Positions 20,796-30,717 of a DNA stretch of 64,000 bases are shown in pieces (position 1 is the stretch's first letter; each line of letters begins with the position of its first letter). Source of the stretch: Candidatus Altimarinota bacterium (lineage in GTDB: Bacteria; Patescibacteriota; Gracilibacteria; Absconditabacterales; Absconditicoccaceae); NCBI GenBank assembly GCA_021734475.1, contig JAIPIU010000006.1:1-64000 (forward strand), written 5' to 3'. The notes beneath the pieces are model-generated. The model made no database searches, was not told the DNA's origin, and was given only the letters and a program-made list of their open reading frames with translations. Made by a program: the position numbers and the translations under genes.

Positions 20796-20832
20796 TAATT
20801 CTAAATTTTTAATTCTTAATTCTTAATTTAAG
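20796..20832. repeat. Heptad spacer array (TAATTCT units)
   Basis: TAATTCT, AAATTTT, TAATTCT, TAATTCT, TAATTTAAG directly before the gatB start codon. Confidence 0.55.
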
Positions 20833-20834
20833 AA

Positions 20835-22322
20835 ATGTTATTAACCATCTGACTTGAAATACATATCAAACTAAAATCTGAAAACAAAATGTTTTGCCAA
20901 TGCAAAAATGAACAAAATTTTGAAAATTTACAAGCAAATACAAATATATGTCCTGTATGTACCTGACAACCATGAGCTTTACCAACACTTAGTGAAGAAG
21001 TTTTACGAAAAGCTCTAATTTTATGAAAAGCTCTCAACTGTGAAATAAATAATCCATCTCAATTTGATAGAAAATCATATTTCTATCCAGATTTACCTAT
21101 GTGATACCAAATAACTCAATTATATAAACCTACTAATGTAAAAGGTAAAGTTTCTTTTTTTGTAGACAATGAATATTCCCAAGAAAGAACCATTCATATA
21201 CAAGACGCTCACATGGAATCTGATACTGGTAAAATGATCCATCAATGATGAGAAGCTCTCTTAGATTTCAATCGCGCATGAACTCCACTGGTCGAAATAG
21301 TAACTTTACCTGACTTTACTAGTGCAGATGAAGTTGTAGAATTTTTAAAAGAGTTACAAAGAATAGTAAGATACAATAATATAGCGGATGCAGACATGGA
21401 AAAATGACAGATGAGATGTGATGTTAATATATCAATAAGAGAAAAAGAATCTGATCCTTATGGTACTAGAGTAGAAGTAAAAAATATGAATTCATTTGCT
21501 GCTATCAAAAGAGCAATCCAATACGAATACGATAGACAATCAGATTTATATAATAAATGAGAAAAATTTGATCAACAAACTAGAGGTCGAGATGATACTA
21601 AATGAGAATCTTATCTTATGAGATCAAAAGAAGACGCTCTTGATTATAGATATTTCCCAGAACCAGATCTCCCACCTTTACTTCTAGACGATTCAACGCT
21701 TCAACATTTAAGCGCTTCAATCTTAGAGATTCCCTATCGAATAATCAAAAAATTTAAACAAGAATTCTGATTTCATAAAGAATATATCAATGCTATCATC
21801 TCCGACAAAGAAACGCTAGATTACTTCTTGGATATACTAAGTCATTGCGAGAAGTGAAACGAAAAAACTAATGCCCCCTTAATAAAGGGGGATTTAGGGG
21901 GATTTGCAAAACTCATAGCAAAACGAATATCATGACCAATATCAGCACGAATGAAAGAAAATTTTAAATCTATAAATGAATTAAATTTTACTAAAGATAA
22001 ATTTCAACAGTTTCTAAAAATAGCTCAAGAATGAAAAATATTAGATAATCAATTAAAAATAGTAATGGATGAAATGATCAAAACATGAAAAAATCCAGAA
22101 GAAATAATAAAAGAAAAAGGATTTGATAAACCAGCAATAGATAATAATGAATTAGAAAACATAGTTAAGCTCGTACTCCAAGAAAATCCAGCAATCGTAG
22201 AACAATACAAATGATGAAAAACAACTACTCTGTGATTTTTTGTATGACAAGTAATGAAAAAAACTTGATGAAAAGTAGATCCTAAAACTGTATGAGATAA
22301 AATAATAAAAGAATTATCATAA
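20835..22322 (+). CDS. gatB: Aspartyl/glutamyl-tRNA amidotransferase subunit B
   Basis: Forms Gln-tRNA (and Asn-tRNA) by amidating mischarged tRNA, together with GatA and GatC (gatC is at 46286). The 495-residue protein has [71 protein letters not shown] and the Yqey-like C-terminal domain (GGKTTTLGFFVGQVMKKTGGKVDP). CGC codes the conserved Arg of NRAGTPL, while CGA codes positions that are Trp in homologues (TRGWD, and AKWI just after the insert). An in-frame palindromic insert (21841-21905) adds about 22 residues between the cradle and tail domains. Confidence 0.95.
21841..21905. repeat. Palindromic repeats (A end + C) inserted in frame in gatB
   Basis: Two units lie side by side. The first, GTCATTGCGAGAAGTGAAACGAA, resembles one end of repeat A. 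The second, CCCCCTTAATAAAGGGGG followed by ATTTAGGGGGATTTG, resembles the 33253-33282 element. They encode [20 protein letters not shown] and similar, with a TGA read as Gly. They interrupt the region where other GatB proteins have a short loop before the conserved ANWI-like helix. Confidence 0.8.
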
Positions 22323-22425
22323 AGCTTATAAAATATAATAGATAACTATAATTTATCTTTAATTTTAATTAAATTACTTTTTACGAAACAACAATTTTAA
22401 GAGAAAAAATCTAATAAAAAAAATA

Positions 22426-23370
22426 TTATTTGTTATTTTCAAAAGCTACAAAACCATTACTTTCATTAGATAAATAATCTACATTTTTAGGCCAAAGAGT
22501 TGTTCAATATCAAAAAATCAATCATTTATTTTTTACAACCCTCTTAACTTCGCTTCGAAAAGATTCGATATATAAAACATCACTAACTATTTCTAAATCA
22601 ACATTATTTATCATAATAGCATCAAGCGAATTGTCAGGCATCACCTTCAAACAATCTTTACTATCAAATTTAATATTAAATATATCAAACTTTGGGAAAG
22701 CTACTTCACAACCACCATTATTGATAGTTTGTATTTTAAGAACTTCTCAAGGTAAAGATTCTCTACTGTTTAATTTTGGGAAAAAACAAGGATATCAATA
22801 ATTCCAATCTGGTATATTATGTTGTATTTCATTATCTTGATTAAAAAGATCAACAGCTAATATTTTATCTACACCCAAAAGACTAAATATCAAAACAGTA
22901 CCATGAATGGAAGAATAGTTTGTATGTCTCTCTCAGCAAAATAAATCAGCACATTTAGAATCTTTTCATATATATTTTTCCAAAATATTATAATAATTAT
23001 AATTTGATGAAATTGTTTGACCCTCTAATATACGATCCTTCTGTTCACGAAGTATCTCCGAAAAAGTATAAGTTAAATTACAATCTTCTGATCAGAATTC
23101 TTTATTATTCCAAATTCTATATTCTTTTTCATCATTATATTTCGATAAATGTTCACATATAATTTCCATTATATCTAGATCTTTAACGTCCAGTGGTTTA
23201 GCCAAAAATTTTCATATAATTTCTAAAGATTGCAAAGCAGATTCTACTATTTCTTTTCAATATTTTTGTATCAAAAAATCATATCACTTCAAAACAGATC
23301 ATAATTCATTGTTTGATTGTTGATTTGAAGAAATAGGATTTTCTAAGGAATTATTTAATCATGATTTCAT
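22426..23370 (-). CDS. Hypothetical protein, possible divergent methyltransferase, 314 aa
   Basis: A 314-residue soluble protein. The last 130 residues show a weak methyltransferase-like succession: KILAVDLFNQDNEI (acidic strand end), FDSKDCLKVMPDNSLDAIMINNVD and EVKRVVKNKGLIFGYG. These resemble motifs II, IV and the post-IV 'RVLKPGG' strand; a clear GxGxG motif I is not visible (GTVLIFSLLGVDKI is the nearest). The N-terminal half is helical and unassigned. TGA is used throughout, so it is a native gene. Function is not assigned. Confidence 0.5.
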
Positions 23371-23479
23371 AATAAAATAAAATGAAATAAAATAAATTTT
23401 TACATTTTAATTATATATAAATATAAATTTTTACGCAAATTTAGCATAAGATAGAATACATTATCATAAATTAAAAAAT

Positions 23480-23506
23480 AAGCTGGGGAAAATCCACCAG
23501 CTTTTT
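23480..23506. terminator. Terminator of the small Cys-rich gene
   Basis: AAGCTGG pairs with CCAGCTT, flanked by A-rich sequence on one side and T6 on the other, so it can work in both directions. It lies 10 bases past the minus-strand stop at 23516. Confidence 0.8.
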
Positions 23507-23515
23507 TCATATAAT

Positions 23516-23653
23516 TTAAACTCTTTTACAAGGATGTCCATTTGGACACATATTTCTTTTTCTTCGAACTGAACATTTAGTTCCATCTACTTTACCTTTT
23601 CCATGACTACATGTAAAAGCTTTTCCTTTATTATTTTTACTACCGTTCGCCAT
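23516..23653 (-). CDS. 45-residue Cys/His-rich basic protein
   Basis: A very small protein, MANGSKNNKGKAF then TCSHGKGKVDGTKC, ending MCPNGHPCKRV. Four Cys and two His are arranged C-x-H...C...C-x3-H-x-C, plausible for one zinc site, in a strongly basic chain (about a third Lys/Arg). All six glycines are GGN. It has its own spacer and terminator, which supports expression. It could be a nucleic-acid-binding or ribosome-associated peptide; I know no family. Confidence 0.6.
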   Translation of the reverse strand: MANGSKNNKGKAFTCSHGKGKVDGTKCSVRRKRNMCPNGHPCKRV

Positions 23654-23725
23654 ATAGAAACATTTTTGTTATTATTTTTTTACTAAAAATATATTTAATA
23701 AATTAAAAGTCAAGTTTAATGTCTT

Positions 23726-24871
23726 TTACATAGTCAACAATACGTAAATTCATAATCACAACATAATAAATCATACTATCAAATGAATCAGTTTTGTATT
23801 TTTCTTTTTTATAGCTGCCAATTCCTCTGCTGATTTAAATCCAAGTCAAACCAACAAAGCTATAATAATCATAGGTAAAATAAATATAGTATTGTATACC
23901 AACAAATAAATATATCACCATGTATTAATATTCTGACTCTCAGAAGCTAAATAACCAAGTATTGTAAAATAGGGACCAGAAGTACAAGGCAATAAAAATA
24001 GACTAACAATAAATCAAACAATAAATGCACCCCAAGGAGAAGTTACTTTTTCAAGTAAGCTAGCCATTTTTGGTCTCCAAGCAAAAGGAACTTCCATTAC
24101 AAATCATTTTCAATACCAAAAAAAGTCTTTTAAATTTGCCAATCAAACCACTATTCACAATATTCATACAATCAATTTAATTACATAAGTATTTGTTGAT
24201 GTTGCCAAAGCAGTAAACAATCACAATCCCATACTAAAATAACTTATAAATACAGCTAACACAAACAATCATCATGCAAATAAAGCTTTTCTTTTATTCT
24301 TTGTTTTTACTAATATACTAGATATCAAAAGAAGCATTACAGCAAAAGCACAAGGATTGATACTATCAGATAATGCAGCAGGTAACATCACACCAAAAAA
24401 CTTCCATCTACTAACATCAGATATATCTGGTTTATTTTCAGTATCAGCTAATGTAGTAGATTCACATTTCAATCATGGACAAGATTCTTGATTACATTGT
24501 CATTGACAACCAGAATGTGAACAAGATAATTTTAATTTTTCATCAAAAAAATCTATTATAGCTCCATCTCAGTTTATATAACTACATTCATTTTCACTAT
24601 TTATAACCAAAAAAGGAACTCAAATCTGATTGGAATCAAGATTAAGTTTTTCAAGATATCATTGTAATTCTACAAGATTATTTTTATTGAAATAAATTTC
24701 TTTTGAAACAAGATCAAATTTTTCAGAGACTTTATTATCATCAAAAAAATTTTCTACTTTAGCACAATGAGGACATCCATTACCATAAAACAGTATATAA
24801 TCTTGAGCAAAAGCTCCCAATCCAGAATATAAAAATAAAGTCAAAAAAACAAATAAAACAATTTTCCTCAT
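23726..24871 (-). CDS. Thioredoxin-like / CcdA (DsbD-type) fusion membrane protein
   Basis: A 381-residue envelope redox protein. A signal peptide (RKIVLFVFLTLFLYSGLGAFA) precedes a thioredoxin-fold domain with the active site GNGCPHCAKV (CPHC) at about residue 32. A Cys-rich linker follows (CSHSGCQGQCNQESCPGLKC), then a CcdA/DsbD transmembrane core with INPCAFAVMLLLISS and FLLPCTSGPYF, the paired Cys that pass electrons across the membrane, and about six to seven TM helices. It would carry reducing power from the cytoplasm to extracytoplasmic disulphides. This fits the many Cys in the exported proteins here. Confidence 0.85.
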
Positions 24872-24900
24872 TAAATCACAATAAATATTTAAAAGATATA

Positions 24901-24944
24901 TTCTTAATTCTTAATTCTTAATTCTTAATTCTTAATTCTTAATT
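24901..24944. repeat. Heptad array (TTCTTAA)6
   Basis: Six perfect tandem copies of TTCTTAA, the cleanest of the heptad arrays, overlapping the last codons and stop of the lipoprotein gene at 24932. Confidence 0.85.
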
Positions 24945-25612
24945 AGTTCTTGCATCTGTTTATAATTAGAAGCGTCTATAACCAAAGTTCACTCTCAATC
25001 AACAGATATACTTATCAAATATTCTATATTTGTTTGTATCAAATCATAATTTGAATATACAATTCACTTCATACTATCTTTAAATTCATCTGACATTTGA
25101 TTAATAATATCCGGAGATTTTTCTTCTATTTCTTTTGCCTTTTGAAAATCTTTATTTAACGGAATATTTGCTTCCAAAGCTATATTACTAGCTTCATCAA
25201 GAGCTTTTTGATAATCTCATTTATATACCAATATAACAGAATCAAATCATTCATCAGGATTATCTTTTGAACTTATTCTAGATGCACTTTGATCCAAGAC
25301 TAATCATTCTGCTTCCCTAAGTCACAATTTCTTAGCTCGCTCTGGAAGTCACAAAACATTTATTTCATCTTCCAATACATTTTCAATTTCCATAAATTCA
25401 GCATTTTCTATCTGTTTAATAGTATAATTTGAAACATTTTGTATCATTTCTTGAGCTTGATCTTTACTTATATTTCAGTTAACAAGTTTTTGTTGTATCA
25501 ACATAATTTTTTCATTTATATCTTGGTTTTGATCTACAGGCAGCTTTTGACTTCCACATCAGATTAAAACAAAAGAAAATACAACAAGTGATAATAAAAT
25601 AATTTTTTTCAT
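24932..25612 (-). CDS. Predicted lipoprotein, 226 aa
   Basis: The signal KKIILLSLVVFSFVLIGCGSQ ends in a lipobox (LIGC), so it should be lipid-anchored after export. The mature part is charged and mostly helical (EKIMLIQQKLVNGNISKDQAQEMIQ), with a mixed alpha/beta middle (GFDSVILVYKGDYQKALDEASN) and a C-terminal SISVDGEGTLVIDASNYKQMQ. No family recognised. The stop codon lies within the (TTCTTAA)6 array. Confidence 0.7.
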
Positions 25613-25740
25613 TTTTATTTTTCAAATCTAATAAAAAACAAACAATATATTACTATTTCGACAAAATATTCAACCTAAAATAAGCTTTATTTAAAGCTTC
25701 AAAATTTGCAAAATAAAATTTTCCATATATAATTATACAG

Positions 25741-25780
25741 CTAATTCTTAATTCTCTATTTTTAAATCATTAATTCTCAA
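25741..25780. repeat. Heptad spacer array
   Basis: CTAATTC, TTAATTC, TCTATTT, TTAAATC, ATTAATTC just ahead of the pyk start, in the divergent spacer with the lipoprotein gene. Confidence 0.5.
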
Positions 25781-25783
25781 AAA

Positions 25784-26791
25784 GTGACTTGAATAATAGT
25801 AAGTGTATGACCGACAACAAACAACAAAGACAAACTATTAAAACTCTACGAAAATTGAGTCAGAATTTTAAGATTCAATTTTTCTCATCGAAAACACGAA
25901 GATACAAAAAAACTTATAGATGAAATAAGGGAACTAGAAAAAGAACTTGCATGAAATTTTTGTCTTTTAGGAGACTTGAGATGACCATGAATAAGAACTG
26001 GTGATCTAAAAGAACCAGTAACATACAAATATGATGAAACATTTAAAATAGTAAATAAAAAAAAATTAGTAGATAATCCCAAGACTATATATTGTGACTA
26101 TATAAGATTAATAAGAGATATTGAAGTAAACAACAAAATAGTAATAGACTCATGACTTTTTGAAGTAAAAGTCATAGAAAAACATAAAAATCATATAATT
26201 GTCAAAGCGCTAAATTCCGCCACTATCACGTCCAAAAGACATATAAACTTACCAGGATTATCAATAAAACTACCAAGTTTAACTGACAAAGATAAAGAAG
26301 ATATAGTATTTTGTATCAAAAATCATTTTGATTATATGGCATTAAGCTTTGTTAGAAAAAAAGAAGATATAATTGAATTAAAAAAATATCTAAACAGCAA
26401 TAAAAGTTTTAGCATGAAAATTATAGCAAAAATAGAAAATCAAGAATGAATAAACAATATTTCTGATATAATAAATGTTTCTGATTCCATAATGATTGCA
26501 AGATGAGATTTATGAGCAGAATTACCTATAGAAAATATACCTGATCATCAAATGAGAATAATTAAAAAAACAAAATCTAAATCAAAAAAAGTAATAGTGG
26601 CTACTCAAATGCTAGAAAGCATGATATCAAATCCAATTCCAACCAGAGCAGAAATAAGTGATATATTTTATGCTGTTTTACAATGAGCAGATTATTTGAT
26701 GTTATCATGAGAAACTTCTATATGAAAACATCCCGTAAAGTGTGTTAAGATAATGAACAAAGTTATTGCTGAGGCACAAAAATACATTTAA
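25784..26791 (+). CDS. pyk: Pyruvate kinase, short form lacking the C-terminal domain
   Basis: Transfers phosphate from phosphoenolpyruvate to ADP. The 335-residue protein starts at GTG (MTGIIVSVGPTTNNKDKLL). It carries RFNFSH, GDLRGPGIRTG, the B-domain end TITSKRHINLPG, the catalytic Lys/Glu in IAKIENQEG, Mg site IARGDLGAELP, VATQMLESM..PTRAE and GETSIGKHPVK. It stops where the (beta/alpha)8 barrel ends; the usual allosteric C-terminal domain (about 130 residues) is missing, so regulation by sugar phosphates is not expected. It heads the block with the AMP/RuBisCO genes. Confidence 0.92.
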
Positions 26792-26807
26792 ACACTAAAA
26801 TAAAAAA

Positions 26808-27674
26808 ATGATTCATACTGTAAGTAAAGAAAATTCTGATTATTTATTACAAGATCAAAATCTACAAAGCTGAGATAACCATATAAGCTGAGAACTTTTT
26901 GATAATCTTGATCGAAAAGAAAAAATGGAGTTAGAAAAAAAACAATGAGATATACATAAATTACGAGAAGTTTTTTCATATTTCTTTGAAACAGATGGTT
27001 TATGAAATTATTGTTGTTATACAAAAAATCCAAAACAATGCAGTGATTGATCAGATTTATATAGCATTATAAAACACAACTGACAAGATATGATAATCAA
27101 AGTATGAGCATGAGAATTCAATACAGACGTATTCAATACATGATGAGTAAAAGAATTAAAATGATTTTATAACACACCTATACCATTATTTGTAGTAAAT
27201 CAATCAGATTGATATCTTGCTGATGAACATACTAAACAACTAAGAGATAATGATCCAAAAGAATATTTAAATGAACATGCAGTTATAATAATCCCCAAAT
27301 GATGAAAAGCCTATATTCGTTGATATAAAGATAGAAAAAATCAAATAAATTTTGGTGATATAAACATTAAAGATTATGAAAACACTATTGCTGAATGAAG
27401 ACTAGCAATACTTCAAAAAGAATTTCCAAATTGACAATTCCAAGAATGTTTAAAAATTATAGAAAAATTTCAAGAAATGGATTTCGAAAAATTTTATAAT
27501 ACAGTACGAAAAAATAATCAATATCTAGATGAAAGTCAAAATAAATTATTATGATGTTTTCGAAATATGTGAGTTTATAGAGTCTGAAGCTGAGTATGAG
27601 ACACAAAAGCATATCAATCTCTATACGATTTAATACAAAGCTTCAATCTAGCAAATCAAACATTTATAAAATAA
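26808..27674 (+). CDS. Hypothetical protein in the pyk-RuBisCO block, 288 aa
   Basis: I do not recognise this 288-residue protein. It is cytoplasmic in appearance. An N-terminal charged helix (FDNLDRKEKMELEKKQGDIHKLREVF) precedes a mixed domain with GLGNYCCYTKNPKQCSDGSDLYSIIK (four Cys, possibly metal-binding), IIIPKGGKAYIRGYKD, and a C-terminal helical part (FPNGQFQECLKIIEKFQEMDFEKFY). It lies 16 bases after pyk and 7 bases before the R15P isomerase gene, so it is very likely co-transcribed. Any link to nucleotide carbon flow is guilt by association only. Confidence 0.65.
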
Positions 27675-27681
27675 AAACAAA

Positions 27682-28695
27682 ATGGCTAAATATCAAAACA
27701 TTACAAAAAACATAAACGATGATTTATTAAAACTAAATAATGTTTTTGAAATAGCCAAAGATATCAAATCAATCAGTATCCAATGAGCAACTAATATTGC
27801 TAGAGAATGAATAAAAATATTATGAATAGAAATATCTAAACAAAAATTCTGATCATTAAAAGAATTAGAAAAATTTCTTTTTACAGCAAGTAGTATGCTA
27901 TCACAAGCCAGAGAAACCGAACCAATGCTATTTAATTGATTAACATACTGTAAACAAAAATATTATGAGAGATTAAAAAAAACAAATAATATAAAAACAT
28001 TACAAGATACAATAAGTAAAGCAGCAAAAGATTATGTAGAAGAAATACAAAAAGAAGAAAAAATTAGACCAATTATTTGAGAAAAAACTATAAAATCAAA
28101 ATATAATATAATGACTCACTGTCATTCATGATCAGTAATAAAAATACTAACAACAGCATGGAGTAATTGAAAAGAAATACACGTATACAATACAGAGACA
28201 AGGCCTCTCTATCAGTGAAGAAAAACATCTAATGATTTGGTAAATGCATGAGTTCCAAATACTATGATTACAGATTCTTCTGCACCATTTTTTACAGACA
28301 ATATACATGAATCACATGTAAATATAGATATGGTAATCATATGATCTGATGCAATCAAATTAAATGGAAGTGTGTATAATAAAATCTGAAGTTTTTCAAT
28401 AGCTTTAGCAGCCCGACACAGCAAAATACCTGTTTATATTGTATGATCATTACTAAAAATAGATACAGAAAATACAGTAAAAATAGAAGTTAGAGATGGT
28501 AAAGAACTTCGACCCGATAGACCACAATGATTAGAAATCATAAATTATGCTTTTGATATGGTACCAGCAAAGTTTATTACATGAATAATTACAGAATTTG
28601 GTATAATTAAACCAAAAGATTTAAAAAAAGCCATCAAAAAACACTATCCACGAATGTTAACAAAATCAAAAAATTGACAAAAAAATAGAAACTAA
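27682..28695 (+). CDS. Ribose-1,5-bisphosphate isomerase (eIF-2B alpha-like family)
   Basis: Converts ribose-1,5-bisphosphate to ribulose-1,5-bisphosphate in the archaeal-type AMP pathway. The 337-residue protein has an N-terminal helical domain and the eIF2B-like catalytic core: IMTHCHSGSVIKIL (catalytic Cys), ETRPLYQGRKTS, MVIIGSDAIKLNG (catalytic Asp), RPQGLEIINYAFDMVPAKFI and GIITEFGI. These distinguish it within the eIF2B/MtnA family, and the neighbours (RuBisCO, AMP phosphorylase) complete the pathway. CGA in GKELxPD is consistent with Trp. Confidence 0.88.
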
Positions 28696-28734
28696 TTAAA
28701 CTTAAATATAACTTTATAATTAAAATATTACAAA

Positions 28735-29166
28735 ATGTTAAAACCAGATACAAAAGAATTCCTTTGAGAAGTTAAATCAGATATAAAAGAATTTTGAAGA
28801 AAATTCTTAGACAAATTAACAGGAAAAGAAAAAGCTGAAAAAGAAAAATATAGAGAAGAGTTTTACCAAGATTTAAAATCGTTGTCATATGAACAAAAGG
28901 AGTTTTTTATTTGAGTAATAAATTATGCCAAAGAAGATTGACGAGATTTTTCAATAACTACTACTGTAAATGAAAATCGACCCGAAGATTATAATAAAAT
29001 TATGAAAATTTTTTGATGATTATCACAATCATTTTTATTAGATTATAATAAGGTAATAGAAATATTAAATAAAGAAAAATATAATAAGCCAAGTGAAGAT
29101 GAAATAAACTACGAAAATTTAAAAAAACAGAATGAATTAGAAAATTTAAAAAATAAATTAAACTAA
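28735..29166 (+). CDS. Hypothetical protein in the RuBisCO block, 143 aa
   Basis: I do not recognise this protein. It is 143 residues, highly charged and predicted all-helical, with an N-terminal amphipathic stretch (LGEVKSDIKEFGRKFLDKLTGKEKAEKEKYREEFY) and a C-terminal Lys/Asn/Glu coiled-coil-like tail. No signal or membrane segment. It sits between the R15P isomerase (39-base gap) and rbcL (41-base gap), so it may be an accessory of that pathway or a passenger. Confidence 0.6.
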
Positions 29167-29207
29167 AATAAATTACAAATCTTTTAAATCTTTAAAATTA
29201 AAACAAA

Positions 29208-30668
29208 ATGACAATTCAAGAACTTATCCAAACTTTAAATCCGCATCAAGCGGCTTATATCAATATGGATCTCAAAGATCCAAAAAATTGAGATTATATG
29301 CTAGCTTGTTTTCATCTTATTCCTGGTTGAAAATTAAACATTTTACAGGCTGCATGTGAAGCATCTGCAGAATCTAGTACATGAACAAATTTTCTTGTAC
29401 AAACAGAAACTACATATTCCAAACTTTTAAATGCACTAGTTTACAAACTTGATTTAGAAAAAAATCTAGTATGGATTGCATATCCACGAAGATTATTCGA
29501 TAGATGATGAAATGTTCAGAATATTTTAACATATATAGCTGGTAATGTTTTTTGAATGAAAGAAGTTAGTGCTCTTAAACTAATAGATGTGCGATTTCCA
29601 CCAGCAATGTTGGAACAATATGATTGACCAAGTTATACTCTAGATGATATGAGAAAATATTTAAACGTATACGACAGACCAATATTGGGAACAATAGTAA
29701 AACCAAAAATGTGATTAACTTCTGCAGAATATGCAGAGGTAGCATATGATTTCCGAGTATGAGGTTGAGATTTTGTAAAAAACGACGAACCACAAGCTGA
29801 TCAAGATTTCTGTCCTTATGATAAAATGGTAAACCATATCAAAGAAGCTATGGAAAAAGCAGTCAAAGAAACATGAAACAAAAAAGTTCATTCATTTAAT
29901 GTATCAGCTCCAGATTATGATACAATGATTTCTAGATGTGAAATGATAGTAAATTCATGAATGGAAAAATGATCATATGCTTTTCTAATCGATTGAACAA
30001 CAGCTTGATGGATGGCAGTACAGACACTTAGAAGAAAATATCCTGACGTATTTATACATTTTCATAGAGCATGACATGGCGCTTTCACAAGACCAGAAAA
30101 TCCAATATGATACTCAGTATTAGTGTTGTCCAAATTTGCAAGATTAGCTGGAGCATCAGGCATACATACATGAACAGCTTGAGTAGGTAAAATGGCTTGA
30201 ACACCTCAAGAAGATGTAACAGCTGCTCATAATATATTTTGATTACAAGAACCATGACATATTTTTGAACAATCACGATGAACAATACCTGAAAATGATA
30301 AAGATCGAATAAAAAACGTACAAGAAGATCATCATCAACATGTAACTCTAGATGATGATTCTCGAAGATGATTAAAAAAATGCTGTCCCATAATATCATG
30401 AGGACTAAATCCTACATTACTCAAACCATTTATGGATATAATGTGAAATTCAGACTTTATCACAACAATGTGAGCTGGTTGTCATGCTCATCCATGATGA
30501 ACAAAAAGATGAGCTACTGCTCTAGTGCAATCATGTGAAGCACATAAACAATGAATAGATATTCACGAATATGCAAAAGATCATCCAGAATTAGCTGAAG
30601 CTATCGAATTTTTTGAAAAAAAAGAAAATAAAGAAGTCAGACATGCGGCTAGAAGAGAATCTAACTAA
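29208..30668 (+). CDS. rbcL: Ribulose-1,5-bisphosphate carboxylase, form II/III type
   Basis: Adds CO2 to ribulose-1,5-bisphosphate, giving two 3-phosphoglycerates. The 486-residue subunit has the catalytic Lys in GTIVKPKMGL, the carbamylation triad GGDFVKNDEPQ (K, D, E), HFHRAGHGAFTR, loop 6 GVGKMAGTPQ and PIISGGLNP. An extra stretch of about 30 residues before PIISGG (IPENDKDRIKNVQEDHHQH) is as expected for form II/III enzymes. With CGA read as Trp, form II tryptophans line up (DFWVGGGDF at 29754, QSWG at 30276). No phosphoribulokinase or small subunit is near, so it serves nucleotide salvage, not the Calvin cycle. Confidence 0.95.
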
Positions 30669-30717
30669 TCTTTACTTTAATATAACATTGAAACATTTTA
30701 ACATTTAAACAATATTT

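Noticed and set aside
29208-30668. Calvin cycle operation
   Set aside because: No phosphoribulokinase or RuBisCO small subunit; the neighbours give the AMP pathway instead.
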